A DNA stretch of 64,000 nt, taken from contig JBLFWM010000001.1 of NCBI GenBank assembly GCA_047611265.1, forward strand, positions 186,001-250,000. Direction: 5' to 3'. The notes below the pieces were generated by a model. It was given only the letters and a program-made list of their open reading frames with translations, was not told the origin of the DNA and made no database searches. Positions within the stretch are counted from its first letter, which is position 1, and the number at the start of each line of letters is the position of its first letter. The DNA comes from GCA-2698665 sp047611265 (GTDB lineage: Bacteria; Pseudomonadota; Gammaproteobacteria; GCA-002705445; GCA-002716945). The position numbers were made by a program, and so were the translations under genes. Positions 35,942 to 44,034 of the stretch are shown piece by piece.

Positions 35942-37072
35942 CTATAGTTTATGTATATGATTAAATTCTTTAGTTGATAAAAGAGGGATATTTATATTTT
36001 TTTTCATTACTAGAACTTTAAATATTTCACCCATTGTATTTGGCAAAAGAATATTTTTCAATCTATTTAACTCATCTAACTTTTCCGTGTCAGACATTTT
36101 TTTGCTTTGGAATAAATCTAAGATGCCTAAATTTATTAGGAAATTAGATTGCGCAAGATAGCCATCAACATCAATATTCAAGTTTGAACAAATATTACTT
36201 AGGTGTGAAAAATTTACAAAAGATGATAGATCTTGCTCACCTATATTAATCATAGGGTCGAAGTTTGACTGATGGTTATGCACGCAAACCAAAGTCCCTT
36301 CATTTCTATCTCTCAAAAAATATTCTTTACTGTTATAACCATAATCTATTGAAAATATTACACCTGAATTTAAGGTCTTATCTAAAGACTTCATCCATCT
36401 CATATAATTTAGATTAATTTCACTTACATAATTATTTTCAAAAAATATTTTATGCCCATTCTTTGCTAGTCCTAATTCCTTTATAAGCTTAAAAGGAGCG
36501 CTGCTCCAAATATTTCTATAGTTATCACCATCTATTCCAATAAACAAACATTCGACATTGTCATCCATTATCCTAAATCTTTCCGTAGGTAGAGCATCAA
36601 AGAATTCATTAGCTATTATCAAACCATCCATAGAGAAGTTTTCTAAAGTATTTTTCCATTCAAATAAGTGATATAAATCAGGAATAGAATCTTTAATGTT
36701 ACCTTTTTGTAATTTAATTAGATTAGTAGATATTTCTAGTAATATATATTTCTCAGGCAAACATTTATTTTTCTTTAAGTTTCTTACAAGATCTATGGCA
36801 AGACTTGCATCTCCTCCACCTAGTTCCATAATCATGAGGTCTTCATTAATATTTGATTTAAGGTTAATAAACTCATTAGAGATGGATTCTCCAAATAATG
36901 TCGAATTTATAGGAGAGGTTATAAAGTCACCATTCTTACCAAAGATCTGTTTTTTACTTGTATAGTAACCATAATCTTTATGATAAAGAGATATTTCCAT
37001 AAACTCAGAGAATGGTATTTCACCCTGATTATTAACTCTATCTGTTAGATATAACTCTATTGATGATTTCAT
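35942..37072 (-). CDS. MidA-family SAM-dependent methyltransferase
   Basis: Class I methyltransferase of the MidA/NDUFAF7 (DUF185) family. ITSPINSTLFGESI and MIMELGGGDASLAIDLV (SAM motif I, about residues 81-97) are diagnostic; IANEFFDALPTERF and SIDYGYNSKEY follow as expected. The mitochondrial relative methylates an arginine of complex I for assembly; the bacterial target is unknown. Length 376 is normal. It is followed by uppP with a one-base gap. Confidence 0.87.
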   Translation of the reverse strand: MKSSIELYLTDRVNNQGEIPFSEFMEISLYHKDYGYYTSKKQIFGKNGDFITSPINSTLFGESISNEFINLKSNINEDLMIMELGGGDASLAIDLVRNLKKNKCLPEKYILLEISTNLIKLQKGNIKDSIPDLYHLFEWKNTLENFSMDGLIIANEFFDALPTERFRIMDDNVECLFIGIDGDNYRNIWSSAPFKLIKELGLAKNGHKIFFENNYVSEINLNYMRWMKSLDKTLNSGVIFSIDYGYNSKEYFLRDRNEGTLVCVHNHQSNFDPMINIGEQDLSSFVNFSHLSNICSNLNIDVDGYLAQSNFLINLGILDLFQSKKMSDTEKLDELNRLKNILLPNTMGEIFKVLVMKKNINIPLLSTKEFNHIHKL

Positions 37073-37129
37073 AACTTATATATTCTTAATTATAGTGTAC
37101 ATTTTTTAATTTACCCTTAATATATATCT

Positions 37130-37870
37130 ATGGCTATAACTAGAACAGTTTTTATTACAGGCGGAGCAAGAAGAATTGGAATGGCTGTTGCTAAATACCT
37201 TCATTCTTCAGGTTATAATATAATTATTACTTACAATAAGTCTAGCCGTGAAGCTAATGCTTTATCTAAAACCCTAAATAATATTAGAAAGGATTCATTT
37301 GCAATAATTAATGCAAACTTTTCTTCAAAAAAAACATGTGAGACTGCATATAAAAAAGCTATTAAAATATTTGGAAGGGTAGATGTTTTGATAAATAATG
37401 CTTCTAAGTTTTATCCAACCAAAATTAATGATATAAACGAGAAGTCTTGGTCTGATATTATTAATACTAATTTAAAGATTCCTTTATTGCTATCAAGGGA
37501 ATTTTATCCAGAGTTAAAGAAAAGGAAGGGGTCTATTATAAATATAATAGATATACATATTGATCCTCCACTAAAAGATCATATTATTTATAATGTCAGT
37601 AAGGCTGGTTTGTTAGCATTAACAAAATCATTAGCTAAAGACTTAGCTCCACATATTAGGGTGAATGGTGTTTCTCCTGGCGCTATCATGTGGCCCGAAA
37701 CAGATATGGGGAATTCTAGCAAAAAGAAAAAAATACTCTCTCGTATTGCTCTAAGACGTACAGGTGAACCAGATGATATAGCAAAGGCAATACTATTTTT
37801 AATACAAAGTGCTAACTATGTTACAGGTCAAAATATTGAGATAGACGGCGGTAGAAAGTTAAACATGTAA
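37130..37870 (+). CDS. Pteridine reductase-type short-chain dehydrogenase
   Basis: SDR enzyme with the TGGARRIGMAVAKYL cofactor loop (residues 10-24), whose double arginine is typical of NADPH-using pteridine reductases (FolM/PTR1). INNASKFYPT, the catalytic YNVSK and the C-terminal YVTGQNIEIDGGRKL are intact. It would reduce dihydropterins or dihydrofolate. The opposite-strand neighbours include folK and folB, which supports a folate role. Length 246 is normal. Confidence 0.85.
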   Translation: MAITRTVFITGGARRIGMAVAKYLHSSGYNIIITYNKSSREANALSKTLNNIRKDSFAIINANFSSKKTCETAYKKAIKIFGRVDVLINNASKFYPTKINDINEKSWSDIINTNLKIPLLLSREFYPELKKRKGSIINIIDIHIDPPLKDHIIYNVSKAGLLALTKSLAKDLAPHIRVNGVSPGAIMWPETDMGNSSKKKKILSRIALRRTGEPDDIAKAILFLIQSANYVTGQNIEIDGGRKLNM

Positions 37871-37879
37871 TTTTATTAC

Positions 37880-38314
37880 TTATGGATGACTGACTAATAT
37901 AGATATTAGTAGTATTCCACTAAGCGTTAATGTAACTGGTATTCTAAGATAATGCATAATAGGGCCGCTGATTTTATTATTTAAATAACCCAGATAATCA
38001 ATAAATAGCTGTAGTAATAAAAAGACTATCATAGCTAAAAAAAGAAAATATTGATCATAATCTAAAACATTCAGAACCATTATAAAAAAAGCTATTAAAC
38101 TCGGTATAAACCCATAGATTGTATAAATGATATGATTTTTTTTAAAATCCCAATTAGTTGCACCTATAAATGTAAAAATAAGTAATGTGTTATATAACAT
38201 AATGTCATATATAATTTTTGGGCTTAACATCTCTATAAAATATAAATCTATTAATAAATAAAAATAAGGTATTAGGCCTAAATAAGAAATTAAACATTGA
38301 ATCACAAAATTCAT
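37880..38314 (-). CDS. DUF3429-type membrane protein
   Basis: Small hydrophobic protein of 144 residues with about five membrane segments. The motif FTFIGATNWDF in the middle and RIPVTLTLSGILL at the C-terminus resemble the DUF3429 family, often annotated in gammaproteobacteria without a known function. It follows folK by two bases on the minus strand, so it may be cotranscribed with folB and folK. I can give no function. Confidence 0.7.
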   Translation of the reverse strand: MNFVIQCLISYLGLIPYFYLLIDLYFIEMLSPKIIYDIMLYNTLLIFTFIGATNWDFKKNHIIYTIYGFIPSLIAFFIMVLNVLDYDQYFLFLAMIVFLLLQLFIDYLGYLNNKISGPIMHYLRIPVTLTLSGILLISILVSHP

Positions 38315-38316
38315 AT

Positions 38317-38808
38317 TTAGATATCAAGGTCAACTTTTCTGACTATTTGCTTCTCAATAATATGATTTGCCATAATATCAGAATGAGACATATTTAATTC
38401 TGGATGCATGAAGTCCGGAGCTATATCTATCAAAGGTGTTAACACAAAGTCATATTCAATTATTTCTTTTCTAGGAATTTTAATCTTGTCATTAGATATA
38501 ATTAAACTATTGTAATATAAAATATCAATATCTAGGGTTCTAGAACTAAACTTAGTTTCATTAAAGTGCCTACCATGGTCATTTTCAATAGAATTAAGCT
38601 CAGCTTTCAAGACATATATTTCTGATGTTGTATCAAATGAACATGCAAGGTTATAAAAATTAGGTCCATCAAAGCCCATGGAAGATGTTTCATATACAGG
38701 CGAGGTTATAATATTTTTATAATTTTTCCTTAACTCGACCATGCATGATTTAATATTTTTTTCTTTATCAAGATTACTCCCAATGCCAATATAGACTTTA
38801 TGAAGCAT
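38317..38808 (-). CDS. folK: 2-amino-4-hydroxy-6-hydroxymethyldihydropteridine diphosphokinase
   Basis: Transfers pyrophosphate from ATP to the pterin in folate synthesis. HKVYIGIGSNLDKEKNI starts the protein; LYNLACSFDT-type NLACSF and SRTLDIDILYYN carry the metal-binding DxD. I choose the ATG at 38808 because AGAGGAG lies 6 bases upstream and the protein then starts MLHKVYIGIGSN; an upstream ATG at 38835 would add 9 unrelated residues. It overlaps the folB stop by 11 bases, implying coupled translation. Confidence 0.95.
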   Translation of the reverse strand: MLHKVYIGIGSNLDKEKNIKSCMVELRKNYKNIITSPVYETSSMGFDGPNFYNLACSFDTTSEIYVLKAELNSIENDHGRHFNETKFSSRTLDIDILYYNSLIISNDKIKIPRKEIIEYDFVLTPLIDIAPDFMHPELNMSHSDIMANHIIEKQIVRKVDLDI

Positions 38809-39160
38809 TTCTGCTCCTCTCAATGATGACTCCAACCTCTTTTGAACCTGTTACAGCTCCAGGTTTACTAAATCTCCCTTTAACATGAGTGATATTGAAG
38901 TTATCAAATATCATTTTTATTGTTTCCTCAGCTAATGTTTCTATTAAAAAAAATTCACTTTCTTGGACTATAGTCTTAACTTTTTTAGCTACGGCCTTAT
39001 AATCTATTGTATATTCTATATTTTCAGATTCTGAAGCTTTCTTAATCTCTGTCCCAAGCTCCAAATCAATACATACAACTTGCTTAATTTTTCTTTCCCA
39101 GTCATAAATACCAATTATAGTTTCTATGCATAATTCCTTTATAAACACTATATCCATCAT
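38798..39160 (-). CDS. folB: Dihydroneopterin aldolase
   Basis: Cleaves dihydroneopterin to the hydroxymethylpterin that is the FolK substrate. It begins DIVFIKELCIETIIGIYDWERKIKQ with the conserved active-site Glu, and has VIDYKAVAK-like TIDYKAVAKKV and FSKPGAVTGSKEVGV. Length 120 is normal. The overlap with folK places consecutive enzymes of the pathway in one transcript. Confidence 0.95.
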   Translation of the reverse strand: MMDIVFIKELCIETIIGIYDWERKIKQVVCIDLELGTEIKKASESENIEYTIDYKAVAKKVKTIVQESEFFLIETLAEETIKMIFDNFNITHVKGRFSKPGAVTGSKEVGVIIERSRNAS

Positions 39161-39239
39161 ACTTTCCTGTGATATTTTTTATATATATATTGTATATGAA
39201 TACGTTTCTGATATCATTATTTGAGTTTGGAGAAATAAA

Positions 39240-39464
39240 GTGTCTAAAATTTGTCAGATTACAAAAAAAGCGGTTATGTCGGGTAATAATGTCTCGCATG
39301 CTAAAAATAGAACAAGAAGGACTTTTGAGCCTAATCTCCATATGCACAGACTATGGTCTGAAGCGCAAAATAAATGGATTAAACTAAAATTATCGTCTAA
39401 AGGCCTTAGAATCATAGATAAATATGGACTTGATAAAGCTTTAGAAAAATACGATATTACATAA
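39240..39464 (+). CDS. rpmB: 50S ribosomal protein L28
   Basis: Large-subunit protein, 74 residues. MSKICQITKKAVMSGNNVSHAKNRTRRTFEPNLH is the standard L28 N-terminal half. The start codon is GTG at 39240 with GGAG 7 bases upstream. The 3' neighbour is rpmG, the usual rpmB-rpmG pair. Confidence 0.97.
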   Translation: MSKICQITKKAVMSGNNVSHAKNRTRRTFEPNLHMHRLWSEAQNKWIKLKLSSKGLRIIDKYGLDKALEKYDIT

Positions 39465-39468
39465 TATT

Positions 39469-39624
39469 ATGAGAGAAAAAATAAGATTAAATTCGTCAGC
39501 AGGAACCGGTCATTTCTATACTACAACTAAGAATAGGAAAACTATGCCTGACAAACTGGAAATCAAAAAATTTGATCCTACGATCAGAAAGTATGTGATG
39601 TATAAAGAAGGTAAAATTAAGTAG
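39469..39624 (+). CDS. rpmG: 50S ribosomal protein L33
   Basis: A 51-residue protein reading MREKIRLNSSAGTGHFYTTT and continuing to the C-terminus KYVMYKEGKIK, a close match to bacterial L33. It lacks the four residues AKGI that precede REKI in the Escherichia coli protein. The ATG follows the rpmB stop by 4 bases without its own clear ribosome site, so translation is probably coupled. The stop codon lies one base from the convergent desaturase gene. Confidence 0.96.
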   Translation: MREKIRLNSSAGTGHFYTTTKNRKTMPDKLEIKKFDPTIRKYVMYKEGKIK

Positions 39625-39625
39625 T

Positions 39626-40864
39626 CTACTTAATTACCTTATAACCCTTCAAGCTGTTAGAAAAATCAACTAAACACTCAATCCCTTCTTTTTGAGCCTC
39701 ATCTCTCCATGCATTTATTATTTTAATAAAGCTTTCATGCTCCAGGTTTCTAGAGTGCAAGATATCAAATAGTTTATTCTTTAAGCGATAAGCGGTTTTT
39801 AAAGCACTAGATTTTTTAAAAATCTCATCTAAAGTAACAGTTTCTTGATTCGATATCCTATGCGGCTCCCTAACTAAAGATGGTTTAGAGTGCTTTAACA
39901 AATCTTTAAAGTCGCTACTTGCTTCTTTAGATTCTTGTTTCATCAACGGACTCAGAACATTTTTTGTATAATTTGTAATAACTGTAAGTTTTGATCTCAA
40001 TAACGCATACCCAATTTCTGAGTCGAGCGTATCGCCTGGCATATTAACTACAGTTTTAGGAGCTAATCTTTTTACATTTATCTGCCCTATAGCTGAAAAT
40101 ATTTTTATATATAACCATCCGATATCAAATTCCCATGGTTTTAAAGAAAATTTAGCGGCTGTTGGGAAAGCATGATGGTTGTTATGTAATTCTTCTCCGC
40201 CTATAAGGATTCCTATCGGAGCCATATTTGTTGAATCATCACTAGTATCATAGTTTCTATAACCCCAATAATGTCCCGCTCCATTTATTCCACCAGCTGC
40301 AAATATAGGGGTCCAAGCCATTTGGATGGCCCAGATTATAATTCCAACAACTCCAAATAATAAAATATTCCCTATAAATAAAAACAATATACCTAAATTA
40401 CTTCTACCCGTATAAACATACTGTTCTACCCAGTCATTGGGACAGTTTTGAGAATATTTAGATATAGTTTCAGGATTATTTTTTTCATCATGATATAAGT
40501 CTGCGCCACGTAATAGTACATTTTTAATACCATAAAATGCAGGGCTATGCGGATCATCAATTGTCTCAACTTTTGCATGGTGTTTGCGGTGTATAGCTAC
40601 CCAATCAGCTGTTTTCATTGATGTTGTAAGCCATAACCAAAATCTAAAGAAATGTCCTAGGGTTGGCTTAATCTCTATAGCAGAATGACACACTCCTCTA
40701 TGAAGATAGAGTGTTATTGCCACGATTGTAATGTGGGTTACTATCAGTGTATAAATTACATAGCCTATCCATGTAAAATCTACAATTCCATTAATCATTA
40801 TGTCTATCATATTTGTATATTTAAAGTTAAATTCATCATATGATACATTTAAAATTATGTCCAA
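39626..40864 (-). CDS. Acyl-CoA/acyl-lipid delta-9 type fatty acid desaturase
   Basis: Membrane di-iron desaturase introducing a double bond into saturated acyl chains. The three histidine boxes are complete: HRGVCH (55-60), HRKHH (92-96) and HNNHH (227-231), with GINGAGHYWGYRNY before the last. About four membrane segments. Length 412 includes a polar C-terminal extension of about 110 residues after the third box, longer than in the minimal enzymes but common in proteobacterial versions. It would adjust membrane fluidity, useful in cold water; the ecological reading is inference. Confidence 0.88.
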   Translation of the reverse strand: MDIILNVSYDEFNFKYTNMIDIMINGIVDFTWIGYVIYTLIVTHITIVAITLYLHRGVCHSAIEIKPTLGHFFRFWLWLTTSMKTADWVAIHRKHHAKVETIDDPHSPAFYGIKNVLLRGADLYHDEKNNPETISKYSQNCPNDWVEQYVYTGRSNLGILFLFIGNILLFGVVGIIIWAIQMAWTPIFAAGGINGAGHYWGYRNYDTSDDSTNMAPIGILIGGEELHNNHHAFPTAAKFSLKPWEFDIGWLYIKIFSAIGQINVKRLAPKTVVNMPGDTLDSEIGYALLRSKLTVITNYTKNVLSPLMKQESKEASSDFKDLLKHSKPSLVREPHRISNQETVTLDEIFKKSSALKTAYRLKNKLFDILHSRNLEHESFIKIINAWRDEAQKEGIECLVDFSNSLKGYKVIK

Positions 40865-40878
40865 TAAATACCTAGATT

Positions 40879-41688
40879 ATGCCTGAATTACCTGAAGTAG
40901 AAACAGTGGTTAATGCTATCAACAAATCTCTTAAATCCATGACAATAAATAGGTTTATTATTCATAATAATAAATTAAGATGGAAGATAGATTCTAACAT
41001 TTGTAATTTAGTTAAAAATCAAAAAATAAAACTTATCTACAGGAGAGGAAAACATATTATCTTTAGACTAGATAATGGATATTTACTCATACACCTGGGC
41101 ATGACAGGTATTATTAAATTTATAGATGGCTTGAGCTTAAAAGATATAGAGAAGCATGATCATTATGAGATTCAATTAAAAGACAATAAGATCTTAAGAT
41201 ATAATGATGTTAGAAAATTTGGGTCCATACATTGGACTCAAGATATTGATAATCATTTTTTAATTAAAAATCTTGGCCCTGAGCCTTTGTCTAAAGAGTT
41301 TAATGGTATTTTTTTAAAAAATAAGTGCAGAAACAGAAATGTCGCAATTAAGAACCTAATTATGAATCAAAATATTGTAGTAGGAGTTGGAAATATTTAT
41401 GCTTGCGAGTCATTATATCTATCATCAATAAGGCCTGATAAGAAATGTAAATATATTACTCTTAAGCAATGCAATGATTTAGCTAAAGACATAAAACATG
41501 TTTTAAAGAAATCTATTAAGTCTGGAGGGACTACTTTAAAAGATTTTAAAACCCTAGATGGAACCCCTGGATATTTTAAACAAAAACTTATGATTTATGA
41601 TTGTAAAATTTGTAAATGTGGAGCAAAGGTCAAGAATGTTAAACTTGGAGGAAGATCTTCTTTTTACTGCAATATATGTCAGAAATAA
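40879..41688 (+). CDS. mutM: Formamidopyrimidine-DNA glycosylase
   Basis: Excises 8-oxoguanine and ring-opened purines and nicks DNA. MPELPEVETV with catalytic P2 and E3 is exact (after Met removal P1, E2), the conserved Lys in GKHIIF is present, and the C-terminal zinc finger shows two CxxC-like pairs (CKICKCG ... FYCNICQK). Length 269 is normal. The first Zn half reads Cys-Lys-Ile-Cys-Lys-Cys. The stop codon directly abuts convergent coaD. Confidence 0.96.
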   Translation: MPELPEVETVVNAINKSLKSMTINRFIIHNNKLRWKIDSNICNLVKNQKIKLIYRRGKHIIFRLDNGYLLIHLGMTGIIKFIDGLSLKDIEKHDHYEIQLKDNKILRYNDVRKFGSIHWTQDIDNHFLIKNLGPEPLSKEFNGIFLKNKCRNRNVAIKNLIMNQNIVVGVGNIYACESLYLSSIRPDKKCKYITLKQCNDLAKDIKHVLKKSIKSGGTTLKDFKTLDGTPGYFKQKLMIYDCKICKCGAKVKNVKLGGRSSFYCNICQK

Positions 41689-42168
41689 TTAAGAATATTT
41701 TTTACGTAATGCCTCAAGAACATCCTTGTGAACAAATTTTTCTAACTTACCATCATGTCTGGCAATATCTTTAATTATACTTGATGATAAAAATCCAAAT
41801 TCTTCGGCAGGACTCATAAATACGCTTTCAATATTAGGTTCCATTGACCTGTTCATGCTTGCTAACTGAACCTCATATTCAAAATCTGAAACAGCTCTTA
41901 GCCCTCTCAATATTACTGTTGCAGAATGATCTTTTGCAAACTGTACCAGAAGTTTACTCAAAGGGTATACTTCAATTTTTTTTTCATTAGAGAAAATATT
42001 TTGCACAAAATCTATTCTTTCAGAGATTGAAAATAAAGTATTCTTTTGTGGATTTTCAGCAACAGCAATGATGATTTTATCAAATATTTTACAGCCTCTT
42101 TTGGCTAAATCCGTATGACCATTGGTTATTGGGTCAAATGTTCCTGGGTATACTGCTATTTTCGCCAT
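41689..42168 (-). CDS. coaD: Phosphopantetheine adenylyltransferase
   Basis: Penultimate step of coenzyme A synthesis. YPGTFDPITNGHTDLAKR near the N-terminus carries the nucleotidyltransferase TxGH motif, and FLSSSIIKDIARHDG is the family C-terminal signature. Length 159 is normal. It directly follows rsmD (no base between), as in many bacteria, and abuts mutM at the stop codons. Confidence 0.97.
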   Translation of the reverse strand: MAKIAVYPGTFDPITNGHTDLAKRGCKIFDKIIIAVAENPQKNTLFSISERIDFVQNIFSNEKKIEVYPLSKLLVQFAKDHSATVILRGLRAVSDFEYEVQLASMNRSMEPNIESVFMSPAEEFGFLSSSIIKDIARHDGKLEKFVHKDVLEALRKKYS

Positions 42169-42741
42169 CTAGTTTTCCTTTATTTTAGCTATTGTATAAC
42201 TTACATCGCCTATGCTTAAATCTTTTAATATATTATGTGTCTTAGTGATTATAGACACAAGCTTTTGATTGTAATCTTTTTTTCTCTGTTCATAGTATAT
42301 ATATGTATTTTTACTTAAATAGTTAAATTCATCTAACATAATAATACTCTTCTCCAGGAGGTCACTGTTATATGGTGCGTCTACAAAAATTAAATCATAT
42401 TTCACGTCTTTATTCATTTTTAAGTATCTTAAAACATCTATGTTAGAAATTTCATAATTCTCTATACCTAACAACGAATACTCATGCTTTATTCTCATGT
42501 ATGACTTCTTATTATTTTCAACTAATAGAGATTTATTAATTCCTCTGGATATTGCTTCCGCTGACAATATTCCACTGCCAGAAAACAGATCCAAGCTAAT
42601 CATGTTTTGATCTACTTTGATTACATTGAATAGAGTTTCTCTTATATAGGACTTGGTAGGCTTAAGTGAATCATTGCCATCAAACGAAAGGTGTCTAGAT
42701 TTTAAGTCACCACCGGTAATTCTAATTTTTTTATTAGCCAA
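42169..42741 (-). CDS. rsmD: 16S rRNA (guanine(966)-N2)-methyltransferase
   Basis: Methylates G966 of 16S rRNA. RITGGDLKSRHLSF and LKPTKSYIRETLFN are the conserved N-terminus, LDLFSGSGILSAEAISRG is SAM motif I (about residues 50-67), and the catalytic motif reads DAPY where most RsmD proteins have DPPF or DPPY, a substitution at the second position. Length 190 is normal. It sits between the M16 peptidase pair and coaD. Confidence 0.92.
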   Translation of the reverse strand: MANKKIRITGGDLKSRHLSFDGNDSLKPTKSYIRETLFNVIKVDQNMISLDLFSGSGILSAEAISRGINKSLLVENNKKSYMRIKHEYSLLGIENYEISNIDVLRYLKMNKDVKYDLIFVDAPYNSDLLEKSIIMLDEFNYLSKNTYIYYEQRKKDYNQKLVSIITKTHNILKDLSIGDVSYTIAKIKEN

Positions 42742-44034
42742 TCAATTATTTCCCACTGTATTAATTAAAATATTTTCAAAGTCTAAGTCTGATTTAAGCG
42801 AAGAAATAATACTTTCTTTGGTAACAAGATTAATTCCCTTAATATATTCTTGAAAATAATTATCATGCATTTCATAATTATTTATAGCCGATAAAGTGCT
42901 AAGCATTTTTTTGTTAGTGTCCAACCTTAATTCAAAACTTTTTAATAAACCAAATTTAGCTTTCTTGATTTTTTCATCACTGATGTCAAATTTTTCAAAC
43001 TTATTTATCTCTTTTTTTAAAATTTCCAGTGATTTTTCAGTATTTTTTGATTCAGTCTGCATTCCAATCTTAAGAACGCCTATGTCTTTAAATGGTGCTA
43101 AGTAACTATATACTGAATAAGCTAATCCATTCTTTTCTCTAATTTCCTGCATAAGCATTGACCCAAAACCACTTCCGCCAAAGATATAATTAGCAACCAA
43201 AATATTGTAAAAATTTTTGTGTTTTCTTGTTATTGAGGGAATATATATTGATATATGGGTTTGCTTGCTATCATGATTAATGTTTCTTACTTTACTATTT
43301 CCCTGATAGTTCAATTTGTTATAGGTTGAAACATAATTATTTGCCATAGGCACATCATCTAGAGCTCTTGAGATAAAGTATGTCGCCTCGTTTTCATTTA
43401 TATCTCCAACCATACTTATTTTAATATTATTAATATTTATTATTTTTTTAAGATGTTTACTTATATCAGCAATATTGATTTCCTTGATAATATTTTTATA
43501 ACCAGAAATAGGATGTGCATATCCAGTGCCAACAAAAAATTCTTCATTTGTTTTATATGAGATAATTGATGCAGGACTTAGATCTCTCGAAGTTATAGAA
43601 TTAATTATCACATCTCTAGTATATTCAAGTGACGTAGCATTTAAGCTTTTAGCCTTTAATATTTCATTTAGTTTCTTTGATATGAATTCTATATTTTGAT
43701 CATTTTTTATAAATCTTATTTTTAGAGAACTTAAGTCACGGTTAACTGATGAGTTGTATAATGCTCCTACTTTTTCAAATGAATCAATAATCTTTTCTCC
43801 ATTAATTTTTTGTTGATGCAATAGCTCAATAGAATAATTTGTAATACCCTTGAGGTTTCCATCATCTTTGCTTCCAAAAGAAAAGGATATTTCTATATCC
43901 ACAATGGGCAATGATTTTTCATGGATTAATAAATAATTAGTATTATCTTTTACAGCTTCTATTTTAGGATACGACATGGCATTAGTACTAAGTACACAAA
44001 AGAATAGAGTTATAATGAGAAATATTTTTTTCAT
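42742..44034 (-). CDS. M16 family peptidase-like protein, inactive-site subunit
   Basis: Second of two tandem M16 (pitrilysin/PqqL-like) proteins. It has a signal peptide (residues 1-20) and the M16 fold, including the C-terminal GGSGFGSMLMQEIREKNGLAYSVYS. The zinc motif HxxEH is missing: the equivalent position reads SIELLHQQ. It therefore probably forms a heterodimer with its active partner upstream, as in other M16B pairs. Its start overlaps the partner's stop by 4 bases (ATGA). Confidence 0.85.
   Translation of the reverse strand: MKKIFLIITLFFCVLSTNAMSYPKIEAVKDNTNYLLIHEKSLPIVDIEISFSFGSKDDGNLKGITNYSIELLHQQKINGEKIIDSFEKVGALYNSSVNRDLSSLKIRFIKNDQNIEFISKKLNEILKAKSLNATSLEYTRDVIINSITSRDLSPASIISYKTNEEFFVGTGYAHPISGYKNIIKEINIADISKHLKKIININNIKISMVGDINENEATYFISRALDDVPMANNYVSTYNKLNYQGNSKVRNINHDSKQTHISIYIPSITRKHKNFYNILVANYIFGGSGFGSMLMQEIREKNGLAYSVYSYLAPFKDIGVLKIGMQTESKNTEKSLEILKKEINKFEKFDISDEKIKKAKFGLLKSFELRLDTNKKMLSTLSAINNYEMHDNYFQEYIKGINLVTKESIISSLKSDLDFENILINTVGNN

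Noticed and set aside
39169..39387. 72-residue frame overlapping rpmB in another frame
   Set aside because: The L28 frame is unmistakable and has its own ribosome site. The other is a shadow, with part of it reading the promoter region.
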